64,000 nt of DNA, from contig NW_018343955.1 in NCBI RefSeq assembly GCF_002099425.1, forward strand, positions 15,755,001-15,819,000. The letters run 5' to 3'. Below are positions 1-11,180 of this stretch, in pieces. The DNA is from Phascolarctos cinereus (lineage: Eukaryota > Chordata > Mammalia > Diprotodontia > Phascolarctidae). Within the stretch, counting starts at the first letter, position 1, and each line of letters begins with the position of its first letter. The position numbers and the translations under genes were made by a program. The notes below the pieces were generated by a model. That model ran no database searches, was not told the origin of the DNA, and saw only the letters and a program-made list of their open reading frames with translations.

Positions 1-74
1 TTCATCCTTTTTTAAGTTCATTGGCTAGCACAGGCTTCCTTTCAACCTCAATTTTATATTCAGGACTTCACCGA

Positions 75-650
75 CATCCCCTTGAACATCCTGGCTACTC
101 AGTCAGTCCTCTTTCATATGACATCCCTTTATACTTGAAGACAGCTATCAAATATATCTACAGGGAAACCCCTTTTCCAAATCTTCTCTTCCACAGGTTA
201 GAAACATTCATAGTTCTTCTACGTGGTCCCCATAAGATATAAATCTGAGATCACTTACCATTTTGGTTGCCCTTATCTAAAATTTCTTATCAATATTCTT
301 CAGAAAATACATTGCCTGGAACTGATTCCCCTACTCCAAAGACGCTCCAACAAAAGCAGAATATAGATGAAATGCTGTCTAAGCAAGTTTTCGCCAACAT
401 GCACATAGGAAATCGATTTTTTTAAACCCAAGTCTAAGATGTATCTCTATTCTATCTTATTAGATTCAGGCCAATGTTCTAGCCTGTCAAGATCTTTTTT
501 GGAACCCATTCTGGTCATCCAGTTTGTTAATTGCCCCTTCCAGCTTTGTCGTCTGCAGTTTTGATAAGCATGCTTCTACGTCTTTATCTAAGACACTAAT
601 AAAACACAAATCCCTGGGGACACTTTACTATAGACTTTCTTCTGAACAAT
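75..650 (-). mobile_element. CR1/L3-type LINE fragment, antisense
   Basis: Read on the minus strand, the right part (about 400-640) gives the end of a CR1-family reverse transcriptase: a stretch for 'DLDRLEHW'-like residues next to the codons for 'LDSNK'. The left part (about 130-270) matches the familiar CR1/L3 3' region (on the plus strand, 'cttgaagacagctatcaa' followed by 'cttctcttccacaggtta'). Order and orientation agree, so this is one 5'-truncated copy, heavily mutated and not functional. A closely similar RT segment recurs at 51480-51800. Family placement is by recall of the consensus. Confidence 0.65.
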
Positions 651-769
651 TAATGACTACTAGTGTCAGACTAAATCCTAAAACAACCTAACACATTAAT
701 CATCATCTGTCATTAATCACTACATTTAATCCCAATCCAATTGCCTTTAATATAACTTTTACTTACATT

Positions 770-1025
770 AGAGGGTCTCAAACATTTTAGTCTTAGACTT
801 GAAAGAGCTTTTGTTTATGTGGGTTATATCTACCAATATTTACCACATAAAAATTAAAACTGATCATTTAAAATATTTATTAATTCACCTAAAGTAATAA
901 ATCCATACATGTTAACATAAATGTTATTAAAAATTATGTTTTTTAAAAAGAAAAAGGTGAGAAAAGTTTTCATATTTTTCAAAATCCCTTTAATATCTAC
1001 CTTCACAGAAAACAAAGACATTGCT
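770..1025 (+). mobile_element. hAT-Charlie-like DNA transposon fragment
   Basis: The text 'aaagagcttttgtttatgtg' followed by 'ggttatatctaccaatattt' and an AT-rich continuation is the interior of a mammal-wide hAT-Charlie non-autonomous element that I recognise from eutherian genomes. No terminal inverted repeats or target duplication are visible, so this is an internal, ancient remnant. The exact subfamily is not certain. Confidence 0.5.
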
Positions 1026-1504
1026 TTTTAGCTTATAAAAGTGGGTCTGTTGTGGGGGGACACACGTTTACATAGATGTGTCAATTCTCAACATAAGATA
1101 TAAAACTTTTATCAGAGATATATAATGCAAAGATGTTTTTAACCACTTAATTTTTCTCATTCAAGTTGCACTGATTTTCTTTGCCCCAACTTAACAACAA
1201 GTCACACTGATTCTTCTTCAACTGTTTTTCTCATGCCTGGCCCTTACTTTTCATCCTTATTACCATCAACCTAGTTCAGGTCCTTGTCACTTCATACTTG
1301 GACTATTACAAGTCTTTTTAACTGGTTTCTCTGATTCAGTGATTTTCACTTTCAACGTAACCTATGAACTACCTATGAACCTAACCTATAACTAACCAGG
1401 TTAACGTTCCTCAAAGAAAGCTTTCATATTGTCACTCTGCTACTAAAAAACCTTCAATGGTTCCTTACTATTTAGAATAAAAGCCTACAAGACATGGAAT
1501 GAGA

Positions 1505-1675
1505 CATGCAATTTTGAACATGATTAAAGTGCGAATTTGTTTTTCTTGACTATTCATTTGTTACAAATTTTTTTACTGGTGAGGGGGATGGATGTGGGAA
1601 GAGTAAATGAATGCTTATTCACTGATAAAAGTTCAAAAAATAACACAAAATAAATAAGAAAAAAAGGATAAAAGT
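1505..1675 (+). mobile_element. L1 3'-end fragment inside L2
   Basis: The order 'gaacatg...tgactattcatttgttac', a G-rich stretch (ggtgagggggatgg), 'gaatgcttattcactgataa' and an A-rich tail matches the 3' UTR of the marsupial L1 copies seen elsewhere in this window (for example 3940-4225 and 13425-14035). It splits the L2 around it. Confidence 0.5.
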
Positions 1676-1790
1676 CTAAACTCCTCCGTTTGGCATTTAA
1701 GGCATTTCAAAAGTATGTCCAAACCTACCCTGCCAACCTTATCTATCACTATTCCCTTTCAAGCCCTCCAAGCCAGTCAGGTACCTAAAT

Positions 1791-1792
<2 letters not shown>

Positions 1793-1828
<36 letters not shown>
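1793..1828. repeat. (TA)n microsatellite
   Basis: About 18 uninterrupted TA units directly upstream of the CORE-SINE at 1848. Confidence 0.95.
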
Positions 1829-1832
<4 letters not shown>

Positions 1833-1847
1833 TACACATTTCATTAT

Positions 1848-2108
1848 AGGCAACTAGGGGCACAGTAGATAGAGCACTGGACCTGGAGTCAGAAGATCAG
1901 AATTCAAATTCAGCCTCAGACACTTTTTCGCTATGTGACCCTGGGCAAATTCCTTAAGTTCTCAAACTGAAGAAATCTCAGTTTCCTCATCTAGAAAATA
2001 GGAATAATAATAATAATAATAATAGCACCTGTCTCCCAAGCTTATTTAATATAAAATGAGATATCTGTAAAGCATTTTGCAAATCTTAATGGGCTGTATT
2101 ATGTTATT
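1848..2108 (+). mobile_element. CORE-SINE (MIR/THER1/MON1-like), near full length
   Basis: The tRNA-derived head ('gagcactggacctggagtca'), the CORE section ('ctatgtgaccctgggcaaat' and 'cagtttcctcatctagaaaa') and the L2-type tail ('gtaaagcattttgcaaatct') are all present in order. An (AAT)n tract at about 2004-2025 has grown inside it. It inserted into the L2 at 1190-2560. Confidence 0.8.
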
Positions 2109-2924
2109 ATACTACATCTTTTTTTGGCCTGAAATATCGTCTTTCTTGCTTCTGCCTATCCAAACATCATAGACAATCTTCAAAGTCTACCTCCTTTGTG
2201 AAATTTTCCCAACCAAGACTGATTTCTCCCTTCTCTGAAATTCTATAAGCATTCACTGAATGCTTACAGATACAGATTTAACACACGTAAACAAGAGCTC
2301 AATATTTTTGATAGTATAACGGCATGCTGAGAACAAAAAGCTTACTACCTGTCATTGCGCAGTTTTTCTGGTTGCACCTTCATGCATGTCGAGCCCTAGG
2401 TGGCTGCCTACTTTGCCTATTCCTCCTCTTTTTTGACTCATATACAATGTTAATTATGACATTTGAAATAATATCCCATTATATGCAACATTCATTTGGC
2501 ACTTAATCTTTCCAACTATATTGTAGAGCTCCCAGAAGACAAAGTAAGGATCTTACACTTGTAAACCCTTTCAAAGCACTTGGTACTCTACTGTGAACAT
2601 AGCAAACAAGTAAGTGTGTTGTTTTCTGATACACAGAGGTACCAAAACTCTGATAGCTTCTCCATTTTCTCTTATCAAAGACGTTTCTCTTCAACTCCAT
2701 AGCTAGTCTCTTACTTGATAACATACATTTCTTGCTTTCAACTCTTCCTAATTACAATCTGAATGATCTATATTACACTCTCCTTATGAACCTAAAAGTA
2801 TTCCTACTTTACATTTGTGTATAAATTTAAGCCTAGCATTACTGGTGCCTTTCCCCTAAATTTATAAAACCTGAGTAAGACATATAAAACATTTTGAGCA
2901 CTCTGCAGCAAAGAAATAGGCATA

Positions 2925-3085
2925 GGTCTAGAATTCAGTAATACAGAAGTTCAAAATCTAACCTGTTAGCTATGTGACCCTGGGCAAATCACTTGACGTC
3001 CTTGTGTGTCAGTTTCCTCATCTGCAAAATAAAAGGGTTGTACTGATGGCCTCTAAGGCCCCTTCTAATCCTATGATCCTATATA
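2925..3085 (+). mobile_element. MIR3/THER2-type SINE
   Basis: It has 'agctatgtgaccctgggcaa', 'cagtttcctcatctgcaaaa' and the diagnostic tail 'ggcctctaaggccccttcta' followed by 'atcctatgatcctat'. That tail separates this family from the L2-tailed CORE-SINEs. Confidence 0.75.
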
Positions 3086-3149
3086 AATGCAAGGTAGTAG
3101 GAGAAATGGTATATTATTCCAACAGTGCTAAGGGGAATGTTCCCAATTA

Positions 3150-3342
3150 ATCTACAATGAAAGGAGCACTGACTCTGGAGCCAGAGGACCTGGGTTCAAA
3201 TCCTGCCTCTGAAAGGGACTATATTGTGTGACCCTGGATAAGTCACTTAACCTCCCTAAACCTCCATTTCCATGTCTATAAAATGATGGAGTTGGACTAG
3301 CTAGCCCCAATATGTTTCTTCTAGATTTATGATCCTATCCTC
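3150..3342 (+). mobile_element. MIR3/THER2-type SINE
   Basis: Head 'gagcactgactctggagcca', centre 'tgtgtgaccctggataagtc' and tail 'agatttatgatccta' are in the right order. It is a second copy of the same family as the SINE ending at 3085, in tandem orientation but separately inserted. Confidence 0.75.
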
Positions 3343-3344
3343 TA

Positions 3345-3940
3345 GGTGAGTAAGATTACCATCTCAGTGATTAATCATCTGCTGTAATTGGGAGTGTGGT
3401 GGTGATTGGGTGGTAAGATTTGCATTTGGTGACTTGAGAAGTTTTCTAATTGTCAATATAGGAAATGAAATGTAGAATTCATAGGGGTAAAAAGCAGACA
3501 AGCTATCAAAAGCAAAAGTCCATCCTATGTTAGGCATCATTAAATTAACTAGTGAGTAAAATCTGCTTGATTTTGTGGCTTTCTGTAGTGACTCAGCAGT
3601 CTCCAAGGGAGCAGTAATACAGTATGTGGGAGAGGGGGACAAGTAGGGGTAAGGATTAGTAGTCTGAGAATAAAGGAAGGTCAAGGGGACAAGAAATTTT
3701 AGGATAGCTGTTAGTGACTCATTATAGTAGTTGAAAAAGGCCAAGAATGGGGCATGAATCCAAGTGAAGCTAGAGTTGAAGAGACAGATGGAAAGGGATT
3801 AAGGGCAAGAGGTATTAACAAAGGCAAAGAACAAGTTTGGTAAGAATGAAACACATGGAAGGTTAGAATGTTGTGAAGAGAAAGGGAAATTTCAAAGTCC
3901 AAGATATTATTATTAACAACAATAAAAATATGGAAGACTT
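3345..3940. other. Unassigned intronic stretch
   Basis: A 126-codon and a 63-codon open frame run through this stretch on the minus strand. The product is low in complexity (rich in S, T, P, L), has no recognisable motif and no splice-site context. I treat it as chance openness, perhaps within an unrecognised old repeat. Confidence 0.4.
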
Positions 3941-4225
3941 AGTAACTAATCAGTACAATGATCTATCATAACTCCAAAAGCTCCAAAGTGATATAAAATA
4001 TTATCCATCTCTAGAAAGAAAACTGATGGACTCAGAGTGAAGACTGAAGCATTTTTTTTTCATTTCTTTACTTTACTTGCTTTTTTGGGGGGGTGGGGCA
4101 GGAGAGGGGGAACATGGCTAATGAAATGTTTTGCATGACTTCATATGTATGAGTATCATATTTCTTGCCTTCTCAATAGGTGGGGAAGGAAGTGGAGGGA
4201 GAGAATTTGGAACTGAAAAAATAAA
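3940..4225 (+). mobile_element. L1 3' end (marsupial type)
   Basis: It has the fixed order seen in the other L1 tails here: 'cagtacaatgatctatcata', 'aaactgatggactcagagtg', a poly-T/G tract, 'gttttgcatgacttcatatg', a G-rich stretch 'ggtggggaaggaagtggagg' and an A-rich end. It is 5' truncated. Confidence 0.75.
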
Positions 4226-4229
4226 ATTA

Positions 4230-4440
4230 AGAAAAATAATAACAGCAATCATTTACATAGCACTTTAACGTATGCAAGTCCTTTACATGTTATCTCATTT
4301 GAGCATTTGAGACTTATAAAACAACCCTGAGAGGTAGGAGCAATTATTATTCCCATTTTACATATGAAGAAACTGAGGCAGACTTTTAGAGGCAATACAG
4401 ATAATCACCCATGAGATGGTAAGATTTTTTTGTTATATTT
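4230..4440 (-). mobile_element. MIR-type CORE-SINE, antisense
   Basis: 'catttgagcatttgagactt', 'aaaacaaccctgagaggtag' and 'ttttacatatgaagaaactg' are the reverse complement of the MIR 3' half. The tRNA head is lost or decayed. Confidence 0.7.
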
Positions 4441-4544
4441 GTGGATGGTCTTGAACAAGAAGAAAGGGAAAAAACTCCACATAGGTCATAGAAAACTAAT
4501 CTGGAATTCACAAAAAAAGGAAGAACACCTTTTAATATAGCTGA

Positions 4545-4725
4545 AGATCATCACTGGATTGGGAGGCAGGAGACCTCAATTCTAATCCACTTTATGCCAT
4601 AATTAGCTGTTTAAATTTAGGCAAATCATTAATTCCCTCTAGATTTCAGTTTCCTCATCTCTAAAATAAACTGAACTAGATGAGCTCTAAGGTGCCTCAG
4701 CTCCAAAACCCTATGGTTACTTTCA
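4545..4725 (+). mobile_element. MIR3/THER2-type SINE
   Basis: It has 'gggaggcaggagacctcaat', 'tagctgtttaaatttaggca', 'cagtttcctcatctctaaaa' and the tail 'gagctctaaggtgcctcagc', all in order. Confidence 0.7.
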
Positions 4726-4889
4726 AAAATTAAAGAATAGAAAGGAGAAAAGAATCAGTGAAGATAATAGATGACAGCCTGACTTTGAGGATTTAAAAGG
4801 AACTCATTAACTCTTTAACAGTAATAGGTCAAGGAACACTAAAAGCCAATTCACAAGGAGAAAACACAAATAAGGTAACAATAAAATGT

Positions 4890-5285
4890 ACAACCAATAA
4901 TTTTTAAGATGCAATCTAAAATTATTAGGCACCACTTAGTCATTATACTGGCAAAAAACTAAGCAAAAATAATATTGGCAAGGCTCAGGCTAAATCAGTA
5001 CACATATATTGCTGCTGCCAATTGAAATGTGTGCAGTCTTTTTAGAAAGAAATCTAGAAATGCACAATTAAAGATATAACCTTTGTCCTAATAATTCTAC
5101 TGTTAGAAACAGTAGAATTTCTTGAAACCTTGAACCAAACTTAAGTGTCGGCACAGCCAGACAGATAAATCAGTGATAAATCAGTGTAACAAAATACACT
5201 GTCAACCAAAAAGAATGACAAATGCAGGTTATATGTAGAAATATGGAAAGATCTTGAAAAACAAAAAAGGGATGGGAGGGATTAC
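4890..5285 (+). mobile_element. L1 ORF2 3' region fragment
   Basis: The run 'aataattctactgttag', then a single-copy spacer, then 'aaatacactgtcaaccaaaa' and 'atatggaaagatcttgaaaa' follows the mammalian L1 ORF2/3' UTR junction. It contains the short perfect hairpin at 5093-5119. Confidence 0.55.
5093..5119. repeat. Perfect 12-bp inverted repeat, 3-nt loop
   Basis: AATTCTACTGTT (5093-5104) is followed by AGA and by its exact reverse complement AACAGTAGAATT (5108-5119). The left arm belongs to the L1 sequence, so the right arm looks like a local inverted copy. Confidence 0.9.
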
Positions 5286-5324
5286 TACAGGATTACCATA
5301 CCTATTTTACATACATTCATGACA

Positions 5325-5425
5325 GGCTTTGGAATAGTAAGAGCAGAGCTCAAGTCGGGCCTCTGACACCTACTGGCTGTGTGACTACAGGGTAATCACT
5401 TAACCTTTTGGCACCCAGGCAGCTC
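5325..5425 (+). mobile_element. tRNA-type/CORE SINE fragment
   Basis: 'gctcaagtcgggcctctgac' and 'ggctgtgtgactacagggta' resemble the central SINE section. Both ends are lost. Confidence 0.55.
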
Positions 5426-6009
5426 ATGCACGCTAATGATGAAGTGCCTGTCCATCTTACCCCTAGTTTCCTCCATAAGAGTATGCCAATGAAGAAATCA
5501 CAGGTCCAACCAGAGACATAAAATCATATGGTTCAGAAAAAATTCTAGAGTTCATTATTGGCAAGTTGCCAATGCCATGAAAACTTTATCATAAAGCTAA
5601 TTAAACACAATTTTTAAAAATGAAATGCAAGAATCCGAAGTCATTTACCTAAACAGAAGAAAAGAAAGAAAATGGAGATAAGAGAAACATGAAAGTAAAT
5701 AGGCTACCAAAAAGCCTTGATCCAAGAAGGTAGAGGTTTAATCTGACAAGCTAATGTAAAGCGAAAAGTAAGTATGCATACGTGTTGTGTGTGCACGTGT
5801 GTTGGGGTGTGGGTGAGGGGAACCAAAAGTTTTTAAACAGAGTAGTTATATAGCCAAGTTGCCAGTAAAGGAAGATCATTTTTACATTAGCATTTTGGAT
5901 CAATACTTTGATGGTTCTGTGATCTAACTAATGTTGGTACTCACACTAGTTATATAGATGAAAACAGCACATCCATGACCATTCACTCTGCAAATCTTAT
6001 CCACAAAGT

Positions 6010-7640
6010 GTCATTAAATCTTTGCAGGAGGTCTGTCCAATCTGTTGAATAATGTTCTTCTTTTTCTCTGGACACTGTGTGGATACCAATGGAACACAAA
6101 GGTGGTCTAACAATTATCCAACAAGCTCACATGAATAGCCCTCCTTTTCTGGTCATACATCTCTAATATCTTTTATGCCATTTCTCTATACAGGCCTTGG
6201 CTGATAATGTGTTGCAGACTACTCATGCATCTCCACTGCCTTTTGAGGAACCTGCAATTTCAATTCTCCAGCTACTGCAACATTATTCAACAAATGGCCA
6301 TATTGTATCACCAGAAGTATATTACAGTTAAAAAAAAAAAAGATAGGCCTTCTTCCAGGGAGATGCTCAACATTACACCATGCAATTTCCCCAAGGCAGC
6401 CTGTCATGTTTCACTTCCATTGTTTGTGCTTGGACTTGCACATGTTTGCATGATTTGATGCACCAACCCACTGGATAGCTTGACAAATTTCAGCTCAAAT
6501 CCTGTACAATAAAGAATCTTCATACACTTAAATTTTTTTGTAAGGATATGCAGGCCAAACTTTTTTGAGTGATTCTGCATGTCATTTTGGAAAAATTGGG
6601 TCTTAAATAAGGAAATCACATAAGAGAAATGAGTTCTTACCTAAAACATTTTGGGCTTGATGTAATTAATACATCATCCAAAAACAAGACAGAGGACTTC
6701 ATATTGACAGCAAATCTCCCTTCCATTTGAACTATATTGTAGAAATATTCCATGATAGTGAAGAACATCTTTGGCATACATTTCTCCCTGATTTATACCT
6801 TGCTTGCTATATTAATGATCGGACAGTTGAACAAACCTTTCTGTTATAGCTTTCAAGGAACCTTGTAAAATTTTAGCTTATGTACAGAAGAAACTTCACT
6901 TGGCAGAAAGTCCTAATAAGGCATTTTGTTCTACCAAATCACACATTTTTTTATATTCAATAAATAAGCACAGTGGGGACGTATATCCTCCAAATCTTAG
7001 TTATATGAATGTCAAGATATGCCCACTGTAGAATGCTATTTACAAAAGGCTACTTGTTCCCTTTTCATACCTTTACCTCATGTCATACAATTCCTTAATT
7101 ACTCTTATAAAAACTTTGAAGAAACAGAATAGGAGATCTTTAAGTCAATAGTTATTAATAACCCTTCATTCATCTTTTTTTGATTGTTTGTTTAAAGGTC
7201 CAACATTTTTTTAAACATTTAGTACTCTCTTTTCTTTTAGAGTATTTGAAACTCAGTTCCTCAATTCCCTCGGAACTTCATCACCTTAAGCACAGACCTC
7301 TGTGCGTGCTTGAATTAGTTAAATTGCTTTTCCCATCTTTGTTTCCTTTACTGCCATTTCTACTTCTTGGAGTGGCAAATCCAGGACTCTGATGTTAGAG
7401 TCTAAATGTGGTAGGTCCACAAAAAGTGAAAATGCAAAGAGTTTGTCAACCTCCTTAGAGATCTCTTCATTTTTTTTATCTATTGTCCTCCTTCCCGTTT
7501 CATCCTCAAATGTCCCTCAGTGTGATTTTGTTTAGTTAAGTGTCTTGCCAGGCTTTCCTTAAACTTGATTTTTTCTCCACTGCTTCTTGGTGTTTATGAG
7601 GCAAAGATGCTCAGAATCTTCCTCTATTTTTTACAAAATA
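6010..7640 (-). mobile_element. RTE-type LINE ORF2 remnant, copy 1
   Basis: On the minus strand, 6060-6165 reads KRRAIHVSLLDN...TTFVFHWYP, the conserved RTE carboxy-terminal pattern (KRRWAGHVAR.DNRWT..V..WYP). Further right lies decayed reverse-transcriptase sequence; at about 6740-6790 the minus strand encodes a form of 'PKVFATIMEGV'. The copy at 9290-10640 has the same order. The clade is an RTE distinct from the BovB-type at 17522. It holds many in-frame stops and is inactive. An A12 run at about 6330 is secondary. Confidence 0.6.
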
Positions 7641-8029
7641 AAGGAAGTGGGAGGGAAACCACTAACAAATCTAAACATAAGGTGACAAAATACTCAGACA
7701 ACTTGAATATGTAAAGTAACAGAAAGAAGTAGACCTTGAAGGCATCATTTTTAAAACAAGTAGTAAAAACTTAGTGACTTCTTCAGTGTGCGGTGAGAAC
7801 AAAAAAGAAAAGTCAAAGATAACAAGGATTCTGAGTCTATACTAGTATGATAGCTACATTACCTCTGTGACTGGCAATGATGTGAAAAGATTTATTTTAG
7901 ATGAATGAGAAGTTTAGCTTTGTTATATAAACTTTGACATACAAGTCATTCAGGAACAGAACAGCAATTATTGGAATTCTGTAATTTAGAAATCGATATT
8001 TAGAACATGTTGAATGAGTGGAGGGTGTT

Positions 8030-8030
<1 letters not shown>
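7640..8030. other. Unassigned intronic stretch
   Basis: AT-rich sequence between the RTE remnant and the GA microsatellite. I see no gene, RNA or repeat that I recognise. Confidence 0.5.

Positions 8031-8083
<53 letters not shown>
8027..8083. repeat. (GT)n(GA)n compound microsatellite
   Basis: About seven GT units pass directly into about 19 GA units, ending in 'gagaaagtatc'. Confidence 0.95.
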
Positions 8084-8569
8084 TATCTTGGGTGATTTAG
8101 CTGTCCTGATTAACTAATTACATGTTCGGCTTCATCTTACCCAATTCAATAAGAGAAAGCTAGTTAGGTCAGGACTTCTATAAATACCTGCTAATTCCTT
8201 GTTCCCTCTTGCTTTTCATTTTCCTATACAATTCCAAAAGTTTCTTTAAAATTTTATTCTCCTACTTTTATTTTTTTTTCCTTTTCAACGGCTTGAGTCA
8301 CATAAAGACTGTCCTTAATAGCCAGAAAAAATTATATGTCCAAAAATGTTTTCTAAATTAACCTGGTAACATATTTTCTTTTTTCCACTATTAGATTGTA
8401 AATTAGAGAATCACATCATTTATATAACTGAAATTTGCCTTAGTTATCATTCAACAATTAAGGAACTGAAGCCAGTCACTTCCTTTACCATTTCAACAAA
8501 GTTTTTTTGGTCACGTGAACTGTGGTGACTTTTTTCAAATTTAAGATGTAACCCACAGAAGTTCCCAAG

Positions 8570-8826
8570 ATAGTGCAGTACATGGAGCACTGGCCTGGGG
8601 TCAGGAAGACCTGAGTCCAAACCTGACCTAAGATACTTACTAGCTGTGTGTGGGCAAATCATTTAACCCATATTTGCCTGTTTCATCATCTGTAAAATGG
8701 GGATAATAATAGTACCTCCCTCCCAGGACTGTTATGAGGATCCAATGAAATATCTGTAAAGTGTTTATTAGCATATGGCCTAGCACACTTATAAACACTA
8801 TATAAATGTTAATAATATTATTATTA
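8570..8826 (+). mobile_element. CORE-SINE (MIR/THER1/MON1-like), near full length
   Basis: The head 'gagcactggcctggggtcag', the CORE 'catctgtaaaatggggataa', 'aggactgttatgaggatcca' and the L2-like tail ending 'ctatataaatgttaataata' are all present. It is one of the best preserved copies here. Confidence 0.85.
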
Positions 8827-9121
8827 AATCCAATAATGTTGAGTTACTGAGGAGTAGCAAGCCTGATTGAATTACAAAATTTATAAAATAAATACAATTA
8901 TCAAATATATAAGGCAAGCCAAATGAGGCTACCATTATGCTGCTTAGCAGATGTCCTTAGGGAAAATGTTTTAGGGAAACATAAAAGTAAGAGGAATGTT
9001 TGCCCATATTATAAAAAGAAACAAAACCCCTTTTTAAAGGAATAATAGTACACTCAGTACGGATGATCAGTGATCCTATTCATGTGTACACATATCCCCA
9101 ATGGTGTAAAAAGCAACCCAT

Positions 9122-9275
9122 GGGGGCAGCTAAGTGACACACTAGATAGAGTACTGGCCCTGGAGTCAGGAGAACCTGAGTTCAAATCCAGCCCAGATAC
9201 ATAACACTCACTAGCTGTGTGACTCTGGGCAAGTCACTTAACCCCAACTGCCTCACCAAAAAAAAAAGGGGGGGA
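9122..9275 (+). mobile_element. Short tRNA-derived SINE (marsupial, L1-mobilised type)
   Basis: It starts 'gggggcagctaagtgacaca', carries 'ggccctggagtcaggagaac' and 'tgactctgggcaagtcactt', and ends 'aactgcctcaccaaaaaaaa'. The simple A tail with no L2 or RTE tail suggests L1 mobilisation. It lies directly upstream of the second RTE copy. Confidence 0.85.
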
Positions 9276-9289
9276 GCAACCCATCATTC

Positions 9290-10640
9290 TTGCCCGTATC
9301 TGGTCCAACCCTCTGTGACTCTTGCCCTTTTCTTCTTGTAAATCATGAATAGGTGTCTATCCAACACGTTGTGGCTCTTCCTTTCAATTTTTCAACATCA
9401 CAAGGATACCAACGCAGACCACTGGCTGTCCATCTGTTATCCTTCATGATGGCCCCAGGACTGGCCCACCTCCTTTTTCCATTAAACACTTCCTTATTGA
9501 TGCCTTTTATACTCCTTCCTGCACACAATCTGCTGTTTACAATAAGCTTTGGCCTATCTCTACCCAATATACACCTCTCCATTGTGCTCTGCCCCTGTCA
9601 TCCAACCAGTCAACCAAGAGTTCTATGATTTGCAGTCATATTGCATCACCAAAAAAGTACTACCATTAAAAACAGAATTTTATTTCAAGGAGAATCTTGG
9701 GGATAATTGAAAGCTTTATATAAATGCCCAAATACAATCTAGACTATTTCTTCAAATCAATTCAGTGTCCATCTTCAAGGTCTGTCCAAGACATATGTCT
9801 GGGTGGTCCACTTAATGTGATGTTCATCCAACTGCATACCATAGTCTAGACAACAGCATTATTCATCTGCTTGGTTTTCCCTGTGTGGACACTTAAGCTT
9901 AACTATATTTTGAGTGACTGTGACATAAACAGCACATCAACTACAGAATCTTACTACATATAGGCCATCCTTCTTCAATTTGGACTTTGTTGTTAACACC
10001 TTCCATGATAGTGGCAAACACCTTTGGCAAGCATATATCTTACTGTTTAATGCCTCTTTTGTTATTAATAATCAGAGGATTGCTGAATGAAGTTAACACT
10101 TCTATTTTATCTCTCAAGATATCACACATGAGCTTAACCAAATGAATGAGAGACACTTTGTGGGAGAACAGTGAGGCTGCATTTTGCTCTATGGGACTAA
10201 TCTTTTTTTTTTTTGGCTAGGCAAGGGGGTTAAGTCATTTGCCCAGGTCACACAGCTAGTAAGTGTTATGTGTCTGAGGCCGGATTTGAACTCAGGTCCT
10301 CCCGAATCCAGGGCCAGTGCCCTATCCACTGCACCACTTAGCTGTGGCTAATTTTTTTTAATAGTCAAATAATAAGTATATTCTCTGATTCTTTAAGTCA
10401 ATTAATTTTTTGACTTTGAAGATGTGATCAGTTACATGATACTATCAGAGAAAGCCTGCTTGTTCCTCACATATTTTTTAACAAAGACATCCTTGATAAT
10501 AGTATAGATTATTCCTATAAAGATTTCACAGAAAGTTATGTGAGTCAGTACTTATCAATAGTTTTGTCACCTTTATTCAGTGTTTAGTTTCAGAATTTAG
10601 AAAAAAAAAACCTTAAAAAAGTTTTACCAAATGTCAACCC
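9290..10640 (-). mobile_element. RTE-type LINE ORF2 remnant, copy 2
   Basis: The minus strand at 9343-9582 is open for 79 codons and reads MERCILGRDRPKLIVNSRL, then RRWASPG.IMKDNRWT and WYPCDVEKLKGRA..CW. This is the RTE carboxy-terminal signature (MERSMLG..., KRRWAGH...RDNRWT..., W.PR...R.RGRP..RW). Farther right (about 9990-10060) the minus strand shows 'FATIMEGVN', an RT palm-region motif. A SINE is nested at 10202-10349. The first copy at 6010-7640 is collinear, so both come from one family. Confidence 0.7.
10202..10349 (-). mobile_element. Short tRNA-derived SINE, antisense, inside RTE copy 2
   Basis: It begins with a T12 run (the reversed A tail), has 'gcccaggtcacacagctagt' and 'gatttgaactcaggtcctcc', and ends 'cactgcaccacttagctgtg'. 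The RTE reading resumes on the other side. Confidence 0.85.
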
Positions 10641-10739
10641 TGAACTACTCTTATCATCTGACCCCTCTCTGTTCTACTCACAATCCATTACATGGACCTT
10701 GAGAAAGTAATAAAATCTCAGGATAATGTCTGTTCAACC

Positions 10740-11000
10740 TATTCCACCTAGTCCAACCTATAAACAAAAAAGTCCACACTGTAACATACCTTCCAAATGG
10801 TTAACCCAACCTCTTGATTGAAAACTTCCAAGAAAGGGGAACCCAGGACAGCTCAAGGCAACCTATTCGACTTCTGAACGGCTCTATTAAGAAAATTTTC
10901 CTGACCTCAGACCTACTATGAATGAGTCTTAATACCATTCTAATAACCAAAATCTGGAAGCACATAATTCCAGAGAAGGGCTTACTAACCTCTTCCTCAC
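10740..11000 (-). mobile_element. CR1/L3-type 3' fragment, antisense (tentative)
   Basis: 'cctagtccaacctataaaca', 'caaggcaacctattcgactt' and 'aagaaaattttcctgacctc' resemble the reversed CR1/L3 3' region (the 'aggaagtttttccttacatc' block). Divergence is high. Confidence 0.4.
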
Positions 11001-11084
11001 TGTGAACGTTGAAAGTAAAAGGGCCTCAGTTTACAAGAGCGAGAAGCTCCTGGTGGTTAAGACTTAATTTAAGCCTCTACACAA

Positions 11085-11180
11085 TTCATACCAAATGAGA
11101 TAATATTTGTAAACCATTTACTTAGCATAGTGCCTGGCACTTAGTAGATGCTATACAAATGTTGGCTATAATAACAATAA
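11085..11180 (+). mobile_element. MIR-type SINE 3' fragment
   Basis: 'aaatgagataatatttgtaa', 'cttagcatagtgcctggcac' and 'tagtagatgctatacaaatg' form the L2-like tail of a CORE-SINE. Confidence 0.7.

Larger units (their letters stand above)
1190..2560 (+). mobile_element. L2 LINE 3' region, interrupted
   Basis: Blocks at about 1200-1500, 1675-1790 and 2110-2560 follow the L2 3' order: a thymine/cytosine-rich coding end ('cttcaatggttccttacta'), 'tctacctcctttgtgaaatt' and then an end resembling 'gagctcccagaagacaaa'. The blocks are separated by an L1 tail, a TA microsatellite and a CORE-SINE, so the L2 is the oldest layer. It has no open frame of note. Confidence 0.6.

Noticed and set aside
3364-3744. 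126-codon minus-strand open frame
   Set aside because: No motif, no splice context, biased composition. Probably chance.
9122-9275. tRNA-like sequence as a functional tRNA gene
   Set aside because: It is the head of a SINE with A tail. The same head recurs in many copies across the window.
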